DNA of 64,000 bases, taken from the NCBI GenBank assembly GCA_004835665.1, contig RBKR01000010.1, forward strand, positions 1,426,001 through 1,490,000, read 5' to 3'. A program made the translations under genes and the position numbers. Of this stretch, positions 10,793-21,382 are shown piece after piece. Origin of the DNA: Phoma sp. XZ068. Its lineage: Eukaryota > Ascomycota > Dothideomycetes > Pleosporales > Didymellaceae. Below the pieces are notes generated by a model. It ran no database searches. It saw only the letters and a list, made by a program, of their open reading frames with translations, and was not told the DNA's origin. The first letter of the stretch is position 1, and every line of letters begins with the position of its first letter.

Positions 10793-12149
10793 AAGCAAAT
10801 TGCGTCCGAGCTTACTTCCGCACTGCTGCGTGAAACTACAATTGCGCTTCAAGCAAATCGCTTGATGCCTCTGCATAGTTCTTCAAGTCCACTCGGGAAA
10901 ATGTGACATAGGCGCGAGAGCTCAAATGTAACGACTGCCGCTCAGGGTGCAGCGATCACCAACGATAGGCAGTGATTGAGCAATTAGTATGGCACTAAAC
11001 GCTGCAATGAGGCGGCCACCAAGGGCTCTTGGTCATCTTATCGACCAGTCGTGCAATGAAATCTTGCATGAATTGAAAAAGGTACAAGGCTGATGGAGAG
11101 GTACATACTGCACGTATTAAGCGAGAAGCGCGAAGAGGATGACATGACGCATTCCGAGCAAGAGGATCATTTCCCCATCTAACTTGTGTCCCAGCGTCTT
11201 CTCTAAACTCAGCTTAACAGCGGTCTTTCGGCTTCTTTCGGCCATTTATCTCAGCTCTCACCGTCCTGGCTTGCCTTATCAGCTTTCTGCCCAATAGACT
11301 AATTACTACTTTTAGCGTGTCCCTTCAACGCAACGAGGGGATAAAAGTGGAGCTAGACCGCATTCCCACTGGATATATGATAGGTCGCATGGAGGTAGGG
11401 GCGCCGACGTTACCCTTTTCTCAAAATGCATTCCCCTTTCGTGCTCACGCGCCTTCCCTGACCTACTACTAAATAACCTCTTTAAAGCTTACCGTCTCGA
11501 TTCTTCCTCACTTACTGCTTACCTTCATCATGCTTACCTTCCTCACTTACTGCTTACATTCCTTATGCTTACCTTCCTTCCTTATGCGTCCCTACTTTAT
11601 GCTTACCGTTGCACTCTCGGACGGGTTGTTAATCCTAAACCCTTAATGCTTCGATTTGAGACCAGACTTGGACCAGACGGTTTGTACAACCTTTCTTTTT
11701 TGTTTTAATCTCGATCGTAGGTCATAATGGACAGTGTCTTCATGCAAATAAGCAAGATGCCAATATGAGCTAGGCCTACAATGGGGTGCATATCCGATTT
11801 ATGATAAGGCGTCAGGGATGCACCGTTACTGATAGAGAGTTGAATTATATCCAGCCATCTGCAACAAGTCTGATCTGAGAGGCAGGGTAAGGCCAGCCCT
11901 CTAACGATTGTCATATGATGACGACAGTCAGCATTCCATACGGCCCGTGCCGTGTAGATTAAGTGCTGACTGATAAGCAGTCATCGTTGTCGTCACAGCA
12001 CCGCCTGATCATTGAATTTACGTCCTTGAGCGACTCAAGGTGGGGGTAGCATTGTTTGTATAGCTCGTGCTCGTATTTGCCGCTAGGTACGACTTTCCCG
12101 CTCGAGCGTCCGGTCATGCTAAGGCCTGGGGTAGGCCGTTCTATACACT
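10793..12149. other. Non-coding region
   Basis: Only short fortuitous frames are present and there is no recognisable motif. The pyrimidine-rich repeat at 11490-11605 is listed separately. Confidence 0.5.
11490..11605 (+). repeat. Degenerate minisatellite, TGCTTACCTTCC-type units
   Basis: The words TGCTTACCTTC, CCTCACTTACTGCTTAC and ATGCTTACCTTCCTTCC recur about six times over about 115 bp of pyrimidine-rich sequence. Unit length varies, so it looks like an old, slipping array. Confidence 0.5.
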
Positions 12150-12325
12150 GAATTGCATCTTCGGCTTCCGGTTTTGCAATACATTAGAATATACTTCTGA
12201 CAGGGGCCGTTGCTGACGCGTACAAAGGGCTTACCACAAAGAGAACAAGACAAGCGCACAGACTGCTTGGGCTGCTGAAATACGGAAGCTCGCTAAAAGT
12301 GAGCAGTGCCTTGCCATAGTACACA

Positions 12326-12485
12326 CGCAATAGTGATGCTGACTTATAGCAAGTTTTTGCTGGTCCGGATGATTTGCTGTGAGGCTGACTACTCTTTTAG
12401 GCAAAGCCTTCGCTTAACGTGCCGGGGACCCTTGTCGCTTGAGTATCTTTCGACTTGCAAATCGGAAGCCAAATATACAATCTAG
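12326..12485 (+). repeat. Dispersed repeat, copy 1 (partner at 21035-21195)
   Basis: Shared words with the second copy, in order, are TGCTGACTT(A/G)TAGC, GAGGCT, GGCAAGG/GGCAAAG, GGGACCCTTGTCGC and TGAGTATC, then TTGCAAA and CGGAAGCC. An inverted version of the last part (GGCTTCCGGTTTTGCAA) lies at about 12164-12180, so the unit may once have had inverted ends. No coding potential is seen. Confidence 0.55.
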
Positions 12486-12730
12486 TGTAACCATGAGAGA
12501 CTGGGAAATTGGAGGCGGCAGCAGTACCCAAGAATGCTTTGCTACTCTCCTTACCATATGACTTATCCAGAGAAGTTACACCTTTTCAGATCATTGCAGT
12601 GTAATTAGTTGCCCGTTAAGCACTCCATGCGCTGCCATAACGCACGCGAACGTAACTTAAGCTTACTGTTCGATCGCTGACTGCTACAAAGATTATGTCT
12701 CCTCAATCTATGATGGTGGTGGTGAAGCTA

Positions 12731-12939
12731 GCCGTCAGCGCTCTCTCGCCCGGGAGAGGTCAGCCAAGCTTCTGACGCTTTTGTGGTGCTGACACTGCTG
12801 CTGGCTGTCAGCAGTCTCGATGATAACCTGTGCCAAGCTCCTGACATGGATGCCGGCTGTCAGCAATCTCTCGCCGGGGAGAGACCAGCCAAGTTTCTGA
12901 CGCTTTTGCGGTGCTGACACTGCTGCTGGCTGTCAGCAC
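12731..12939 (+). repeat. Imperfect tandem duplication rich in GTCAGC/GCTGAC
   Basis: Two about 84-bp units (12731-12813 and 12855-12939) share CTCTCGCC, GAGAG.(T/C)CAGCCAAG, TTCTGACGCTTTTG and the end CACTGCTGCTGGCTGTCAGC. The 41-bp spacer repeats the words GCCAAGC and CTGAC. The same GTCAG/CTGAC word class dominates 53.4-55.6 kb. Confidence 0.7.
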
Positions 12940-13510
12940 TTTTCTCCTCGCTAAGCTACGCCACCTTAACTCCTTATTCTGACCGTCAACGATGTCATTG
13001 CTCCCGCGATGACCTTGCCACAGTCAGCCCTGCTTCATTACAGCCGCTAGCGAATGCAGCTTCACCCCTGCGCGCCGCTGCAACACCGTTTCGACAGGCC
13101 CTCGACCAGGGATCGGTAGCCCCACATGCCATATCCGGTAACGTGTGTCGCTTAGAAGAACTCCCGCTCAACATTCACATAGACAGCTTTGGGCTTCCCC
13201 TGCTCTTTCTTGCTTATGAACGTGGATGCATCATCCTCCCATAACATTAGCTTACCTCGCTAGAAGCGCATTGACATATGACTGCGGGAGAATGTAGCCA
13301 CATCTCCACAAGTCTGTTGCGCTGGTGCGGCTGATGATATATTCAACAGGTAGAGTAGATTGTATGTTTAGATGACAGAATAGCTAGAATAGCTCAAGGA
13401 GCAATATTCTTCTAGATTTGTACCCGAGTGCGTCGATTATTGACTGCAGCTTTTGCGTGTTGCGATTTGCGCAGATTTGTGCTGAGAAGAGGCCACAGCT
13501 GACGTAGTGG
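12940..13510. other. Non-coding spacer before the copia element
   Basis: No coding motif, tRNA-like fold or repeat was recognised between the GTCAGC-rich duplication and the left LTR. Confidence 0.4.
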
Positions 13511-13652
13511 TGTCAGATTTAATGCTTGTATTGTGTTCGTGACTTCTTGTCCCGCTTTTTCCGAATCTATGCTTGTGTGTTTTTACGCGAGCTTTTTGTA
13601 ACCAGACCGTGCACCATCTCGACCTCTGGCCTCTCCATCCTTGTATCTGACA
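13511..13652 (-). repeat. 3' LTR of the copia element
   Basis: The 142-bp LTR starts TGTCAGATTTAATGC and ends CTTGTATCTGACA in plus-strand reading. It is downstream in the element's sense and pairs with 18496-18637. Confidence 0.92.
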
Positions 13653-13714
13653 CACCCCCTCAGCTTGGTGACTCTTAGGCTCTAAGCTGGACGCAATAAT
13701 TATGCTTCCGTCAT

Positions 13715-16700
13715 CTATGTAACGGACAATTTCTCAAGCTGATCCTGTATCTCCTCAAGCTGGGCGTCTGGTGGTGGTTGGTGGTTGGTGCCTTTGATCA
13801 GGCCGAGCTGCTTCAAGAACGTTGGCCACTTGTTAGCAGGTAGGGCTTTTGTAAACCCATCAGCGAGCATCTCAGCCGATGGTGTGTACTGGACGTCAAT
13901 TGTCTGTCGCATAACTTCTTGCCTAAGCCAGTGGTTGTGGATATCCACATGACGAAGCTTGGTCTGCAGCTTTGATATCTCCTTGGTGACTAACCGAATG
14001 GTTTGAGTATTGTCGCACTGTATTGTGATAGCTGACTTAGAGAGTTCAACTCCGAGTTCTGTAAGCAGTCGGGAGGTGAACATCGCTTCTTTGGCTACCT
14101 GTGAGAGAGCTAGGAGCTCTGCTTCAGTTGTGGAGGTGGTGACAGTGTCTTGTTTATTTGCTCGCCAGGCGATCAGTCCTCCATATAGTTTAATGGTGTA
14201 TCCTTGGGAGCTCTTTCGGTCCAGTGTGTTGTCTGCAAAGGAGGCATCGCTTGTTACTTCTAGGCATTCACCTCCTCCAAGTTGAAGTGATCTCTGTCGG
14301 GTGTCCCTGAGGTACATCAGTACGCGGTCTGCGGCGTCGTGATGGTCTGCCCCCGGATTCATGAGGAACCGAGCGAGTCTTGAGGTCGCAAAGGCAATGT
14401 CTGGTCGCGTGGTGACTGCAGCGAAGAGCAGTGATCCAATCTTGCGTTGATACCTGTTGATCCCTGCAGGAGTAGCGATGCCCGTATAAGGCTTTAACTC
14501 AACAATTGCCATAGGAGTGTCGTGGCGAGCGTCTGTCTTGTCGGCCAGGTGACTAATTTTGTCGATGTAGGAGGCCTGGGAGAGTTGGATTCGTTTGTTA
14601 GGTCGATCTCGAACAACTTCCATACCAAGGAACCATTGGAGTTCGTTTCCACCTGTGAGGGTGTACTTTTCTTGCAGGAGCTTCATCGCTTGCTGGGCGT
14701 CTTGCTCTTCCGCCTTGGCGAACGCAACGATGATGTCATCGACGTAGAAGAAGATAATGATTCCGTTCCTCATTAGGCAGCATGCCTCATGTGGTACGAT
14801 TTTGAAACCAAGGGAGAGAAGGGTCGATGTGAACTCCTTCTGCCATAAAAGTGGAGATATTCTCAGGCCGTACAACGCTTTGTTGACCTTGCAGTATCGT
14901 GCCTGGTTTCTGATGCCCATGGGGCATTCTCATGTACACTTCTCGGTCTATAGACGCGTGTACAAAGGCGTTTGTCACATCATACTGTCTGAGTTCCAGG
15001 TCGCGATGGGCGGCGATAGCCATCAACATTCGGAACGACCGGCTGGCTAGAGTAGCAGCATAGGTGTCTTGTGATGTAATGTTTCGTTGCTGGTCACCTC
15101 GTACTACCAGCCTTGCCTTGCACTTCAGAAGGTGATGGTTCTTGTCGAGCTTGTATGTGTATACCCACATGCAGTCAAGGATCTGCTGCCCTGTTGCTCT
15201 GATCTTCTTGGCTGGGACTTCTGTCCAAGACTTCATCTTGTGATGGCTATCTAGGTGCTCTTTCTCAGCTTCCTTAAACCATTCGCAGAGTGTGTGGTCT
15301 TCTAGTTTCGAGTGTGCAGTTGGTAAAGGTGGAAGTTGGTCTCGATGGGGCTTGAGTCCTTGAGCTAGGAGTCGTCTCATCTGAGCCTTGTCGATGACTC
15401 TTCCTTGATGAGTTCCAATTGAACCTCCTTGAGTGCCCGCAATAAATGCAGCTTTCCATGGGACTGTGCGTGACGTTCCTGATGTGTGATGGCAGTCCCC
15501 AAGTGGATCGCTTGAAAGCATCTGTGTGAGTAAAGCTACTGGCGGCGGAGTAGATGGTGGCGTTGGGTACGCATAAGATATTTTTCTCCCTTGATGGTAG
15601 CCAGGTTGGCTTTCCTCTTCTTGAGTGGACTCTGGTCCTAAGACTGTCTCGTCTTCATAGAAGGTCTGAGTTTCTGGTTCTTCATGAGTTGGTTCTGGCA
15701 GTTCAACGCTTCTCATCCACATGGCAATCTCATCGAGATTGCTGTGCATGAGGTTGTCCATCAGATCCTCATTCTTGCCATCGAAAACGGAGTCTTCATC
15801 AAACACTACATCTCTTGTGCTTATGACTTTGGCCATGGAGGGGACCCATACTCTGTAGATGTTAGATGATCGGTATCCAACGAGGTATCCTATCCAGGCT
15901 CGGGGATCAAGGCGCTGGAGTCGTGATTTGTTTCGGAGAGTGTCGCTAGTGAGTGCAAATGCCTTGCAACCGTACGCTTTTAGGTGTACTTGGTTTGGCT
16001 TGCGTGGTGGAGTGACTATCCCATTGTGGAGGGCTGCTCTAGTAAAGAAGACTTCGTATGGTGATCTCCATTTGTTAGAGTAGTTTGGCGTTCGGTTGTG
16101 TAGGTATACTGCAGCTCTAACAATTTCTGGCCACATTTCCCAGGGTAAGTTCGCATCGAGACGCATGGTGCGCGCTTTGTCTTTTATAACACCCCCTGAG
16201 CGTTCTGCTCCTCCATTTTGGGCTTGAGTATCTGGAGCAGAAGGCTCTAGCCGGATAGCATGCGCAGTGCACCATCTTGCAACTTCAGGCTTTGTTGCTG
16301 TGATTTCTCCATCACACTCAATTACCTTGACCGTAATATTATATTGTTGGTGGAGAAATCGCGTCATTATATCCAGAAAGAAGATAATGGTCTTTGCCGG
16401 TCTGTTGTCCTTGAAGTAGTAGTCCCATAGGAAACCTGAGTATCTGTCGGTGACTAGCAGCTGACTCTTCTCCTTGGTGGTGCTTCCATCTTCATATGAG
16501 TGGAAATCAACTGCAAGGCGCTCGCCTGGCCCTTCGTCGTTTATTCGAGGCGTCCGCTTGATCTGTCTCTTGGTTTTGGCTCTCCCGCAAGCACTGCATT
16601 GCACTGTAGTTATGCCTTTAATGCGCACCCCCTCAGATTGGTGAGCAAGGTGTTCTATCGCGGCTGGCCCAGGATGCCCCATCCGCTTGTGCCAGCGTAG

Positions 16701-17216
16701 TGCATCACCCTTCTGCGTAGGACGTTTGACTCGGGAGGTTGCTGGTTGAGCAGCAAAGGCGGCTCTGTTTGGTGGTTGCTCTAGCACCCATTGTCCTTGA
16801 GAGACGCTCAGGCGGGCTACGGTTGTGTTGTCTAATCGTTTGAGTGATGTAGGGTCGTCTTTTGTATCCCACCAGATGCCTTGCTGTCGAAGCAGGCGGA
16901 AAGAGACAAGGTTACAGAGTATATCTGGACACAGGGCCACATTGTGTAGATCAAGCGTTGTCTGTCCTTGAGGACTAACAAGGTTTAACCGTACCGTTCC
17001 ATATCCTTGTATCCATATCTGGGAGTTGCCCGCCCATAGATAATCAGAGGTGACTGGTGGTTGCAGATCTATGATCCTGCTCTCGTTGTTTGTGACGTGT
17101 ATGGTTGAACCTGAGTCAAGAATGAAGCAGTCCTTCAGTGGATATTCCCGGGGCTGCGTCTGAAAGGACGCTGTTGCCATTGAGGCATCAATTATTGATA
17201 CCTTGCGGCCTTGTAG
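13715..17216 (-). pseudogene. Copia pol: protease, integrase, RT, RNase H, with one frameshift
   Basis: The pol frame follows gag after a UGA stop in the same frame. Protease shows CFILDSGSTIHVTN. Integrase shows HKRMGHPG...CSACGRAK (HHCC) and the DDE words LAVDFHSYEDG, VIECDGE and NGGAERSGG. Reverse transcriptase begins at KARLVVRGDQQ and QYDVTNAFVHA. The reading frame breaks at about 14915, within the MPHG/GIRNQ codons, and resumes as YCKVNKALYGLRISP, FFYVDDIIVAF and the RNase H motifs SDASFADN and STTEAELLALS, ending at 13715. One base change in length would restore continuity, so the damage is slight. Confidence 0.88.
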
Positions 17217-18461
17217 TCATTCTTGTAAGGCTTCAGGAGTAGGAGTATGGGATGTTTTGAATGCGGGAGTTCGCGTACGGGATCGCTTACATGCTCTAAC
17301 CTGATTTTGTAAGTCAGCATCGCTTTCCATCAATAACCTAACCAACTTAACAATGGCTGGATTTGGACTCCACCACTGAGGAGCATTTTCTCCAAAGACA
17401 TAATAACAGTCTTTTAGTTGGTGTAACTGTTCACAAGCAGGGCATCTCGCTCCAACAGCTTTCGCTGTGCCGTCTCTTACGACTTGCTTGGACTGGGCTC
17501 TTTGGCCACGAGTACGTTTCTGTCGGGTGTGTCCTCGACTCCCCTCTCCAGGGGCGGATGGCGCGCTTTCTGCAACGTGTGAGGCGTCCCTCTTCGTGCC
17601 CGGGATGGATTCACCATCAACCGCGAAAGCAGAGCCCTCTCCTATTCCAAAAGCGCTCCTATGAGGCTTACCCTTTGGATGGTCGATGCTCATGTGCTCT
17701 CGGAAGCGTTTCATCATCTCCTTTCTGTTCATTTTATTGTCTTGTCTGCCTCCGTCTTGGAAAGTGTTTGCCCAACTTGGAGCCACTTTCCTGACTGAGG
17801 TGATAAAGTCATCTAACACCGCGTCGAGGTCTGATGCTTCTGGGACTCGCTCAGCTTCGGCATCCGTTGCTGAGTGGTCATATTCTAGGAGCCAGGTGTC
17901 CCAGCTCCCAGGTACTCTCATAGGTTTGAGCGCTGCAAGGTACCTTGTGCGGGCTCTTGCTTTCTCTTCTTTAGCGTCGATGCCAACTGTTTGTTTGAGG
18001 TTGACTATCCATTCGCGTATGGACTGTCGTGGGGTACAGCAGTTCTTGAGGAGATGAGGGGAGACGGTGTTGTGGATAAGCGCCACCACCTTGTCTAGAC
18101 TCGCTCGCTCCTCTTTATAGCTTTTCTCTACTGTCTTGTACACCTCCTGGTTGAACTTGTAGAGTTCAACGTCTTCATTCCATGCTTTGAGACCGTTCGA
18201 GGTAAGGTCGGATACACGTGTTGGCGGCAGAGGTGTGCTGTCTGAGCTGCTGCTCTGGGTTGCCCTTCGTTCGTATTCTGCAATCTCTGGCGCGATTGGT
18301 ATTGTGGGCTTCTTCTGCGGTGTTTCAGCACCGCTTGGGTCGATGATATCCCAGATTTCAAGGGATAGGCAGCGCGATTCGAGGGCTTGGATCCATAGGG
18401 TGAATGACGTGTAGTCTACTAGAGTGATTGCGCTCGTTTCGCGCATAGTTGAAAGCGACAT
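17217..18461 (-). CDS. Copia gag
   Basis: This is a 414-codon nucleocapsid-type protein that starts at the ATG at 18461, 35 bp inside the right LTR. It has a UBN2-like capsid region (DLTSNGLKAWNEDVELYKFNQ ... LIHNTVSPHLLKNC ... REWIVNLKQTVG), a basic linker (RGHTRQKRTRGQR) and a CPACEQLHQLKDC cysteine/histidine knuckle. It ends GAA-UGA-CUA, and the same frame stays open for a further 809 codons into pol. Gag is undamaged. Confidence 0.85.
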   Translation of the reverse strand: MSLSTMRETSAITLVDYTSFTLWIQALESRCLSLEIWDIIDPSGAETPQKKPTIPIAPEIAEYERRATQSSSSDSTPLPPTRVSDLTSNGLKAWNEDVELYKFNQEVYKTVEKSYKEERASLDKVVALIHNTVSPHLLKNCCTPRQSIREWIVNLKQTVGIDAKEEKARARTRYLAALKPMRVPGSWDTWLLEYDHSATDAEAERVPEASDLDAVLDDFITSVRKVAPSWANTFQDGGRQDNKMNRKEMMKRFREHMSIDHPKGKPHRSAFGIGEGSAFAVDGESIPGTKRDASHVAESAPSAPGEGSRGHTRQKRTRGQRAQSKQVVRDGTAKAVGARCPACEQLHQLKDCYYVFGENAPQWWSPNPAIVKLVRLLMESDADLQNQVRACKRSRTRTPAFKTSHTPTPEALQE

Positions 18462-18495
18462 TACTGTAATCGGTGACGGCCGTGAGACTCTTAAT

Positions 18496-18637
18496 TGTCA
18501 GATTTAATGCTTGTATTGTGTTGGTGACTTCTTGTCTCCCTTTTCCTAAATCTGTGCTTGTGTGTTTTTACGCGAGCTTTGTGTAACCAGACCGTGCACC
18601 ATCTCGGCCTCTGGCCTCTCCATCCTTGTATCTGACA
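18496..18637 (-). repeat. 5' LTR of the copia element
   Basis: The 142-bp LTR starts TGTCAGATTTAATGC and ends TCTGACA in plus-strand reading. It is upstream in the element's sense and the gag start lies 35 bp inside. Confidence 0.92.
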
Positions 18638-18787
18638 CTAACATTGCCAAAGACGGAGCAAACGGCAGCTTAGCCACGCTGCAACCACGCTTGCACAATT
18701 TTAACTAACTGTGGTGACAGGGAGCACAAGCCCGCAACAAGTCAACGCAACTTCCAATCTGCTACAAGACCAACATTCACGTTTAAT

Positions 18788-19033
18788 TTGAACACACAGA
18801 TTCCTGCCTACTGGACCGTCGACAGTGGCAATAACATTGGACTCACTCACAAGGGAGAAATAGTAGAAGAAGCAGAACCAGAGTCTAACCGTTACGAGGT
18901 GGATAGTGTAGTAGACTACGACAGACACAAGGGCCAAAGGTTTTATCTAGTCAAGTGGAAGGGGTATAGGGAAGGGACCTAGGAAACAGAGGACCATCTT
19001 GATGATTACGCAGAAGCGCTCGACGAGTACTAG
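18788..19033 (+). pseudogene. Chromodomain fragment with a nonsense codon
   Basis: The segment YEVDSVVDYDRHKGQRFYLVKWKGY followed by ETEDHLDDYAEALDEY has the chromodomain pattern (three-strand core with LVKWKGY, C-terminal helix). The codon expected to be Trp after REGT is TAG (about 18979), a TGG>TAG change that fits RIP. Such chromodomains end many fungal Ty3/gypsy integrases, so this is probably a gypsy scrap. A host chromodomain protein cannot be excluded. Confidence 0.65.
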
Positions 19034-20401
19034 GGCTCCATTAATAAAGACAAGATGCAGAGAGGCGGTCCCATATAGTAACCTTAGTGCGTATTGACAT
19101 CAATCACAGAGCCTCCCTCAGATTACTTTTTAACATTTATCTCAACCACTGCCCCGATGACGTGCAAAGCGTTGATAGGAGCGCTTAATAGCTCAATAGA
19201 ACAACTTTAAGGCGCTATAGCAAATAGGGTGTAACTATCAGCGGCTAGATTTAAGTAGTGAGCAACTGCTGCCAACGGCTACACCCATTACTAAAAAGCC
19301 AACTACGTTCGCTTCAGCAGATCATCTTGGGCTGTGATCGGTCTACTGCGTGACGCGCGGGTTGTAGGAAGTTTGTAGGCTCATAGTCCATTGTGTACGG
19401 GTTTTCAGCCGGCTCTTCCTGGCCCGGAAATCAAAATCCTAAACTTCATGGTCTCGAAGGGGCCTTCCATAATCATTTTCCTGCACTCTGTGCGTTATGC
19501 AGTGGTATGCTCACTACAATCCAGCTTGTAAGAAGCAGGAGTGAGGAACTAATGGGTTGATTACAGAGTGTATCTAAGAGAGTTTCCTCTTTCGCACATA
19601 CTGTGATGAGATGAGTTCACGCAAGGTAGGCTCAGTAACTGGCCTAAGTTATCTTTTTTTCTTCAAAATCGTAGTCGACGTCCAATAGCGGACGTCTAGG
19701 AGCGGTGAACTGCTTTGCTTCCAGTGAGTGAAACTCTCGGTGTTGTCGTGTTTCTGCGCGCAGGTCGGGTTGCCGCATGGGGCAGTCGTCGGGCTGGAAT
19801 CAGTGCAGAGAGCAGGAGGCGCCTCAGGCACGGCAGGCAACATGCGCGCCAGGGACGCATGGAGATAGAATCACCGTAATGCGGTCAATTCTCCTGCCCT
19901 GGCTTGTGCTGTGACTTGTGCAGTGCCTGATGGGCACGTTCCGCCGATCGCGATCGGCTAACTCTGCACCGTCAGTGCTTAAGAGGTAAGCGTTGGACTT
20001 AAGGTGCGTGATGAACCTGCATTTGTTCGTTGCAAACTTCAACCAGGTAACGAACCGCTGGGCCAGTTTGCCGGCCCGCCTGTCAGACCCGACTGACTGT
20101 CTGGTTCGCAGCGCCTGCTCTCCTCGTAATCCCCCCTTCTAATCGGCTGATGAGACTCGTTGTCCGTCTCTGAGCCATAAAGAGAAGGAATTCCGCGGAC
20201 ACGGTCGTCAGTTGCTGTGTTACAACAACCGTCCTCCAGACGGTTGCATAACGTGGCTGTCTGCAGCCAATTGTGGGCAACGTTGTTCGTGTGCGACTTG
20301 CGCAGGAACCACCGGTCAGCGTGCAGTGGATCGTCGTGCAGCGAAGAACCGAGACATAAGCTGCCCTTTACCTCATAAGTGCTGCGTGTGTCATCTTCAA
20401 G
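19034..20401. other. Non-coding, no recognised gene
   Basis: Open frames here are short and without motif. The stretch ends at the TCAAG duplication flanking MITE copy A. Confidence 0.4.
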
Positions 20402-20578
20402 TGTCGCACGGTTGGGTGCGGGGGTTGCAAGTGCGCTGTCGTGAACCTGAACTGCGTTACTAATCGTTCCGCGCAAGGGCCTAGATATAAGCTGAGCTAT
20501 GATGCTAGAACCATACAACAACTTACACACTTTTCTTGATATTCCATACTTGCAACCCCCGCACCCAACCGTGCGACA
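20402..20578 (+). mobile_element. MITE copy A, 177 bp with perfect 31-bp TIRs
   Basis: The first and last 31 bp (20402-20432 and 20548-20578) are perfect inverted repeats beginning TGTCGCACGGTTGGGTGCGG. A 5-bp duplication TCAAG flanks the element (20397-20401 and 20579-20583). The interior is non-coding, so it depends on a transposase elsewhere. The superfamily is not clear from the TIR. Confidence 0.9.
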
Positions 20579-21034
20579 TCAAGCTTACCTTGCCAAGGAA
20601 TCGGCGGATCGATGCTGTGACGGAACGCAATCCGACTCGCCTCGCTCAACTCGCTGCTGCGCCAGTCACGCGCGCCAGTCACGGCGCAGGGCATGTGCCT
20701 AGGCATTTCAGAGAAACAAATACTTACGCATGGCGCATCTGCCTGTTGCCCACAGTACCTCTTCCTTCGTGCGTCGTAAACCAACCAAAGACGGGGTAGG
20801 CAGCAAACGCTAGCCCAACATCACGCTTGCAACGGCTCTGTCGTGAAGTGGCTGCACATGTCCACGGTTCTCACCAAGCACACGGATCAAGTGGGCATCG
20901 AAGCGACATCGACGTTGGTCTGAGGATGCTGGTGACAGTCAGCATAAGCATCAAACGTGGCGTAGCTTAGCAGTGAGAGAGTGCTGACAGTCAGCAAAAC
21001 TGTGAGAAGCTTGGCGCAGTTCATCGGCAGGGAA

Positions 21035-21195
21035 AGAGTGCTGACTTGTAGCGAGCATTAGCAGATAAGCACAGCCTGTCATTTGGCGCGAGGCTTCTTA
21101 CCCTTTCGGGCAAGGTCTTCACCCACCCCGACAGGGACCCTTGTCGCGTGAGTATCCTGCGTTTTGCAAAAACCGGAAGCCGATTACAACAGTAT
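21035..21195 (+). repeat. Dispersed repeat, copy 2 (partner at 12326-12485)
   Basis: It carries the same ordered words as copy 1: TGCTGACTTGTAGC, GGCAAGG, GGGACCCTTGTCGC, TGAGTATC, TTGCAAA and CGGAAGCC. The preceding 20925-21000 holds two GACAGTCAGCA words, as near copy 1. Confidence 0.55.
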
Positions 21196-21219
21196 ACATG
21201 TCCGTGTACAGTACGAAGT

Positions 21220-21382
21220 TGTCGCACGGTTGAGTGCGGGCATAGTAGGTATGGGTTATTTTAGAAGAGTGTAAACGTTGTTGTATTGTTCTCACACCAT
21301 AGCTCAGCTTATATCTACCGGTAGGCCCTCGCGCGGCACGATTAGTAATGCAATTCAGGTTCACGACAGCGCTTCTGCGACA
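21220..21382 (-). mobile_element. MITE copy B, same family, inverted
   Basis: Read on the minus strand, the interior matches copy A (CGCTGTCGTGAACCTGAA, ATTACTAATCGT, GATATAAGCTGAGCTATG). One TIR is diverged (TGTCGCACGGTTGAGTGCGG at 21220) and the other has an internal deletion of about 21 bp, leaving TGTCGCAGAAGCGCTG. No flanking duplication is visible. It is older than copy A. Confidence 0.8.

Larger units (their letters stand above)
13511..18637 (-). mobile_element. Ty1/copia LTR retrotransposon, full structure
   Basis: Two 142-bp LTRs (TGTCAG...CTGACA) enclose a leftward gag-pol with protease, integrase, reverse transcriptase and RNase H in copia order. The LTRs differ at about eight or nine positions by eye, so insertion is not very recent. 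A G-rich polypurine tract (GCTGAGGGGGTG in the element sense) adjoins the LTR at 13652. Flanking 5-mers differ (AGTGG on the left, CTAAC on the right), so no target duplication is seen. A single frameshift in the reverse transcriptase makes the copy non-autonomous. Confidence 0.92.
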
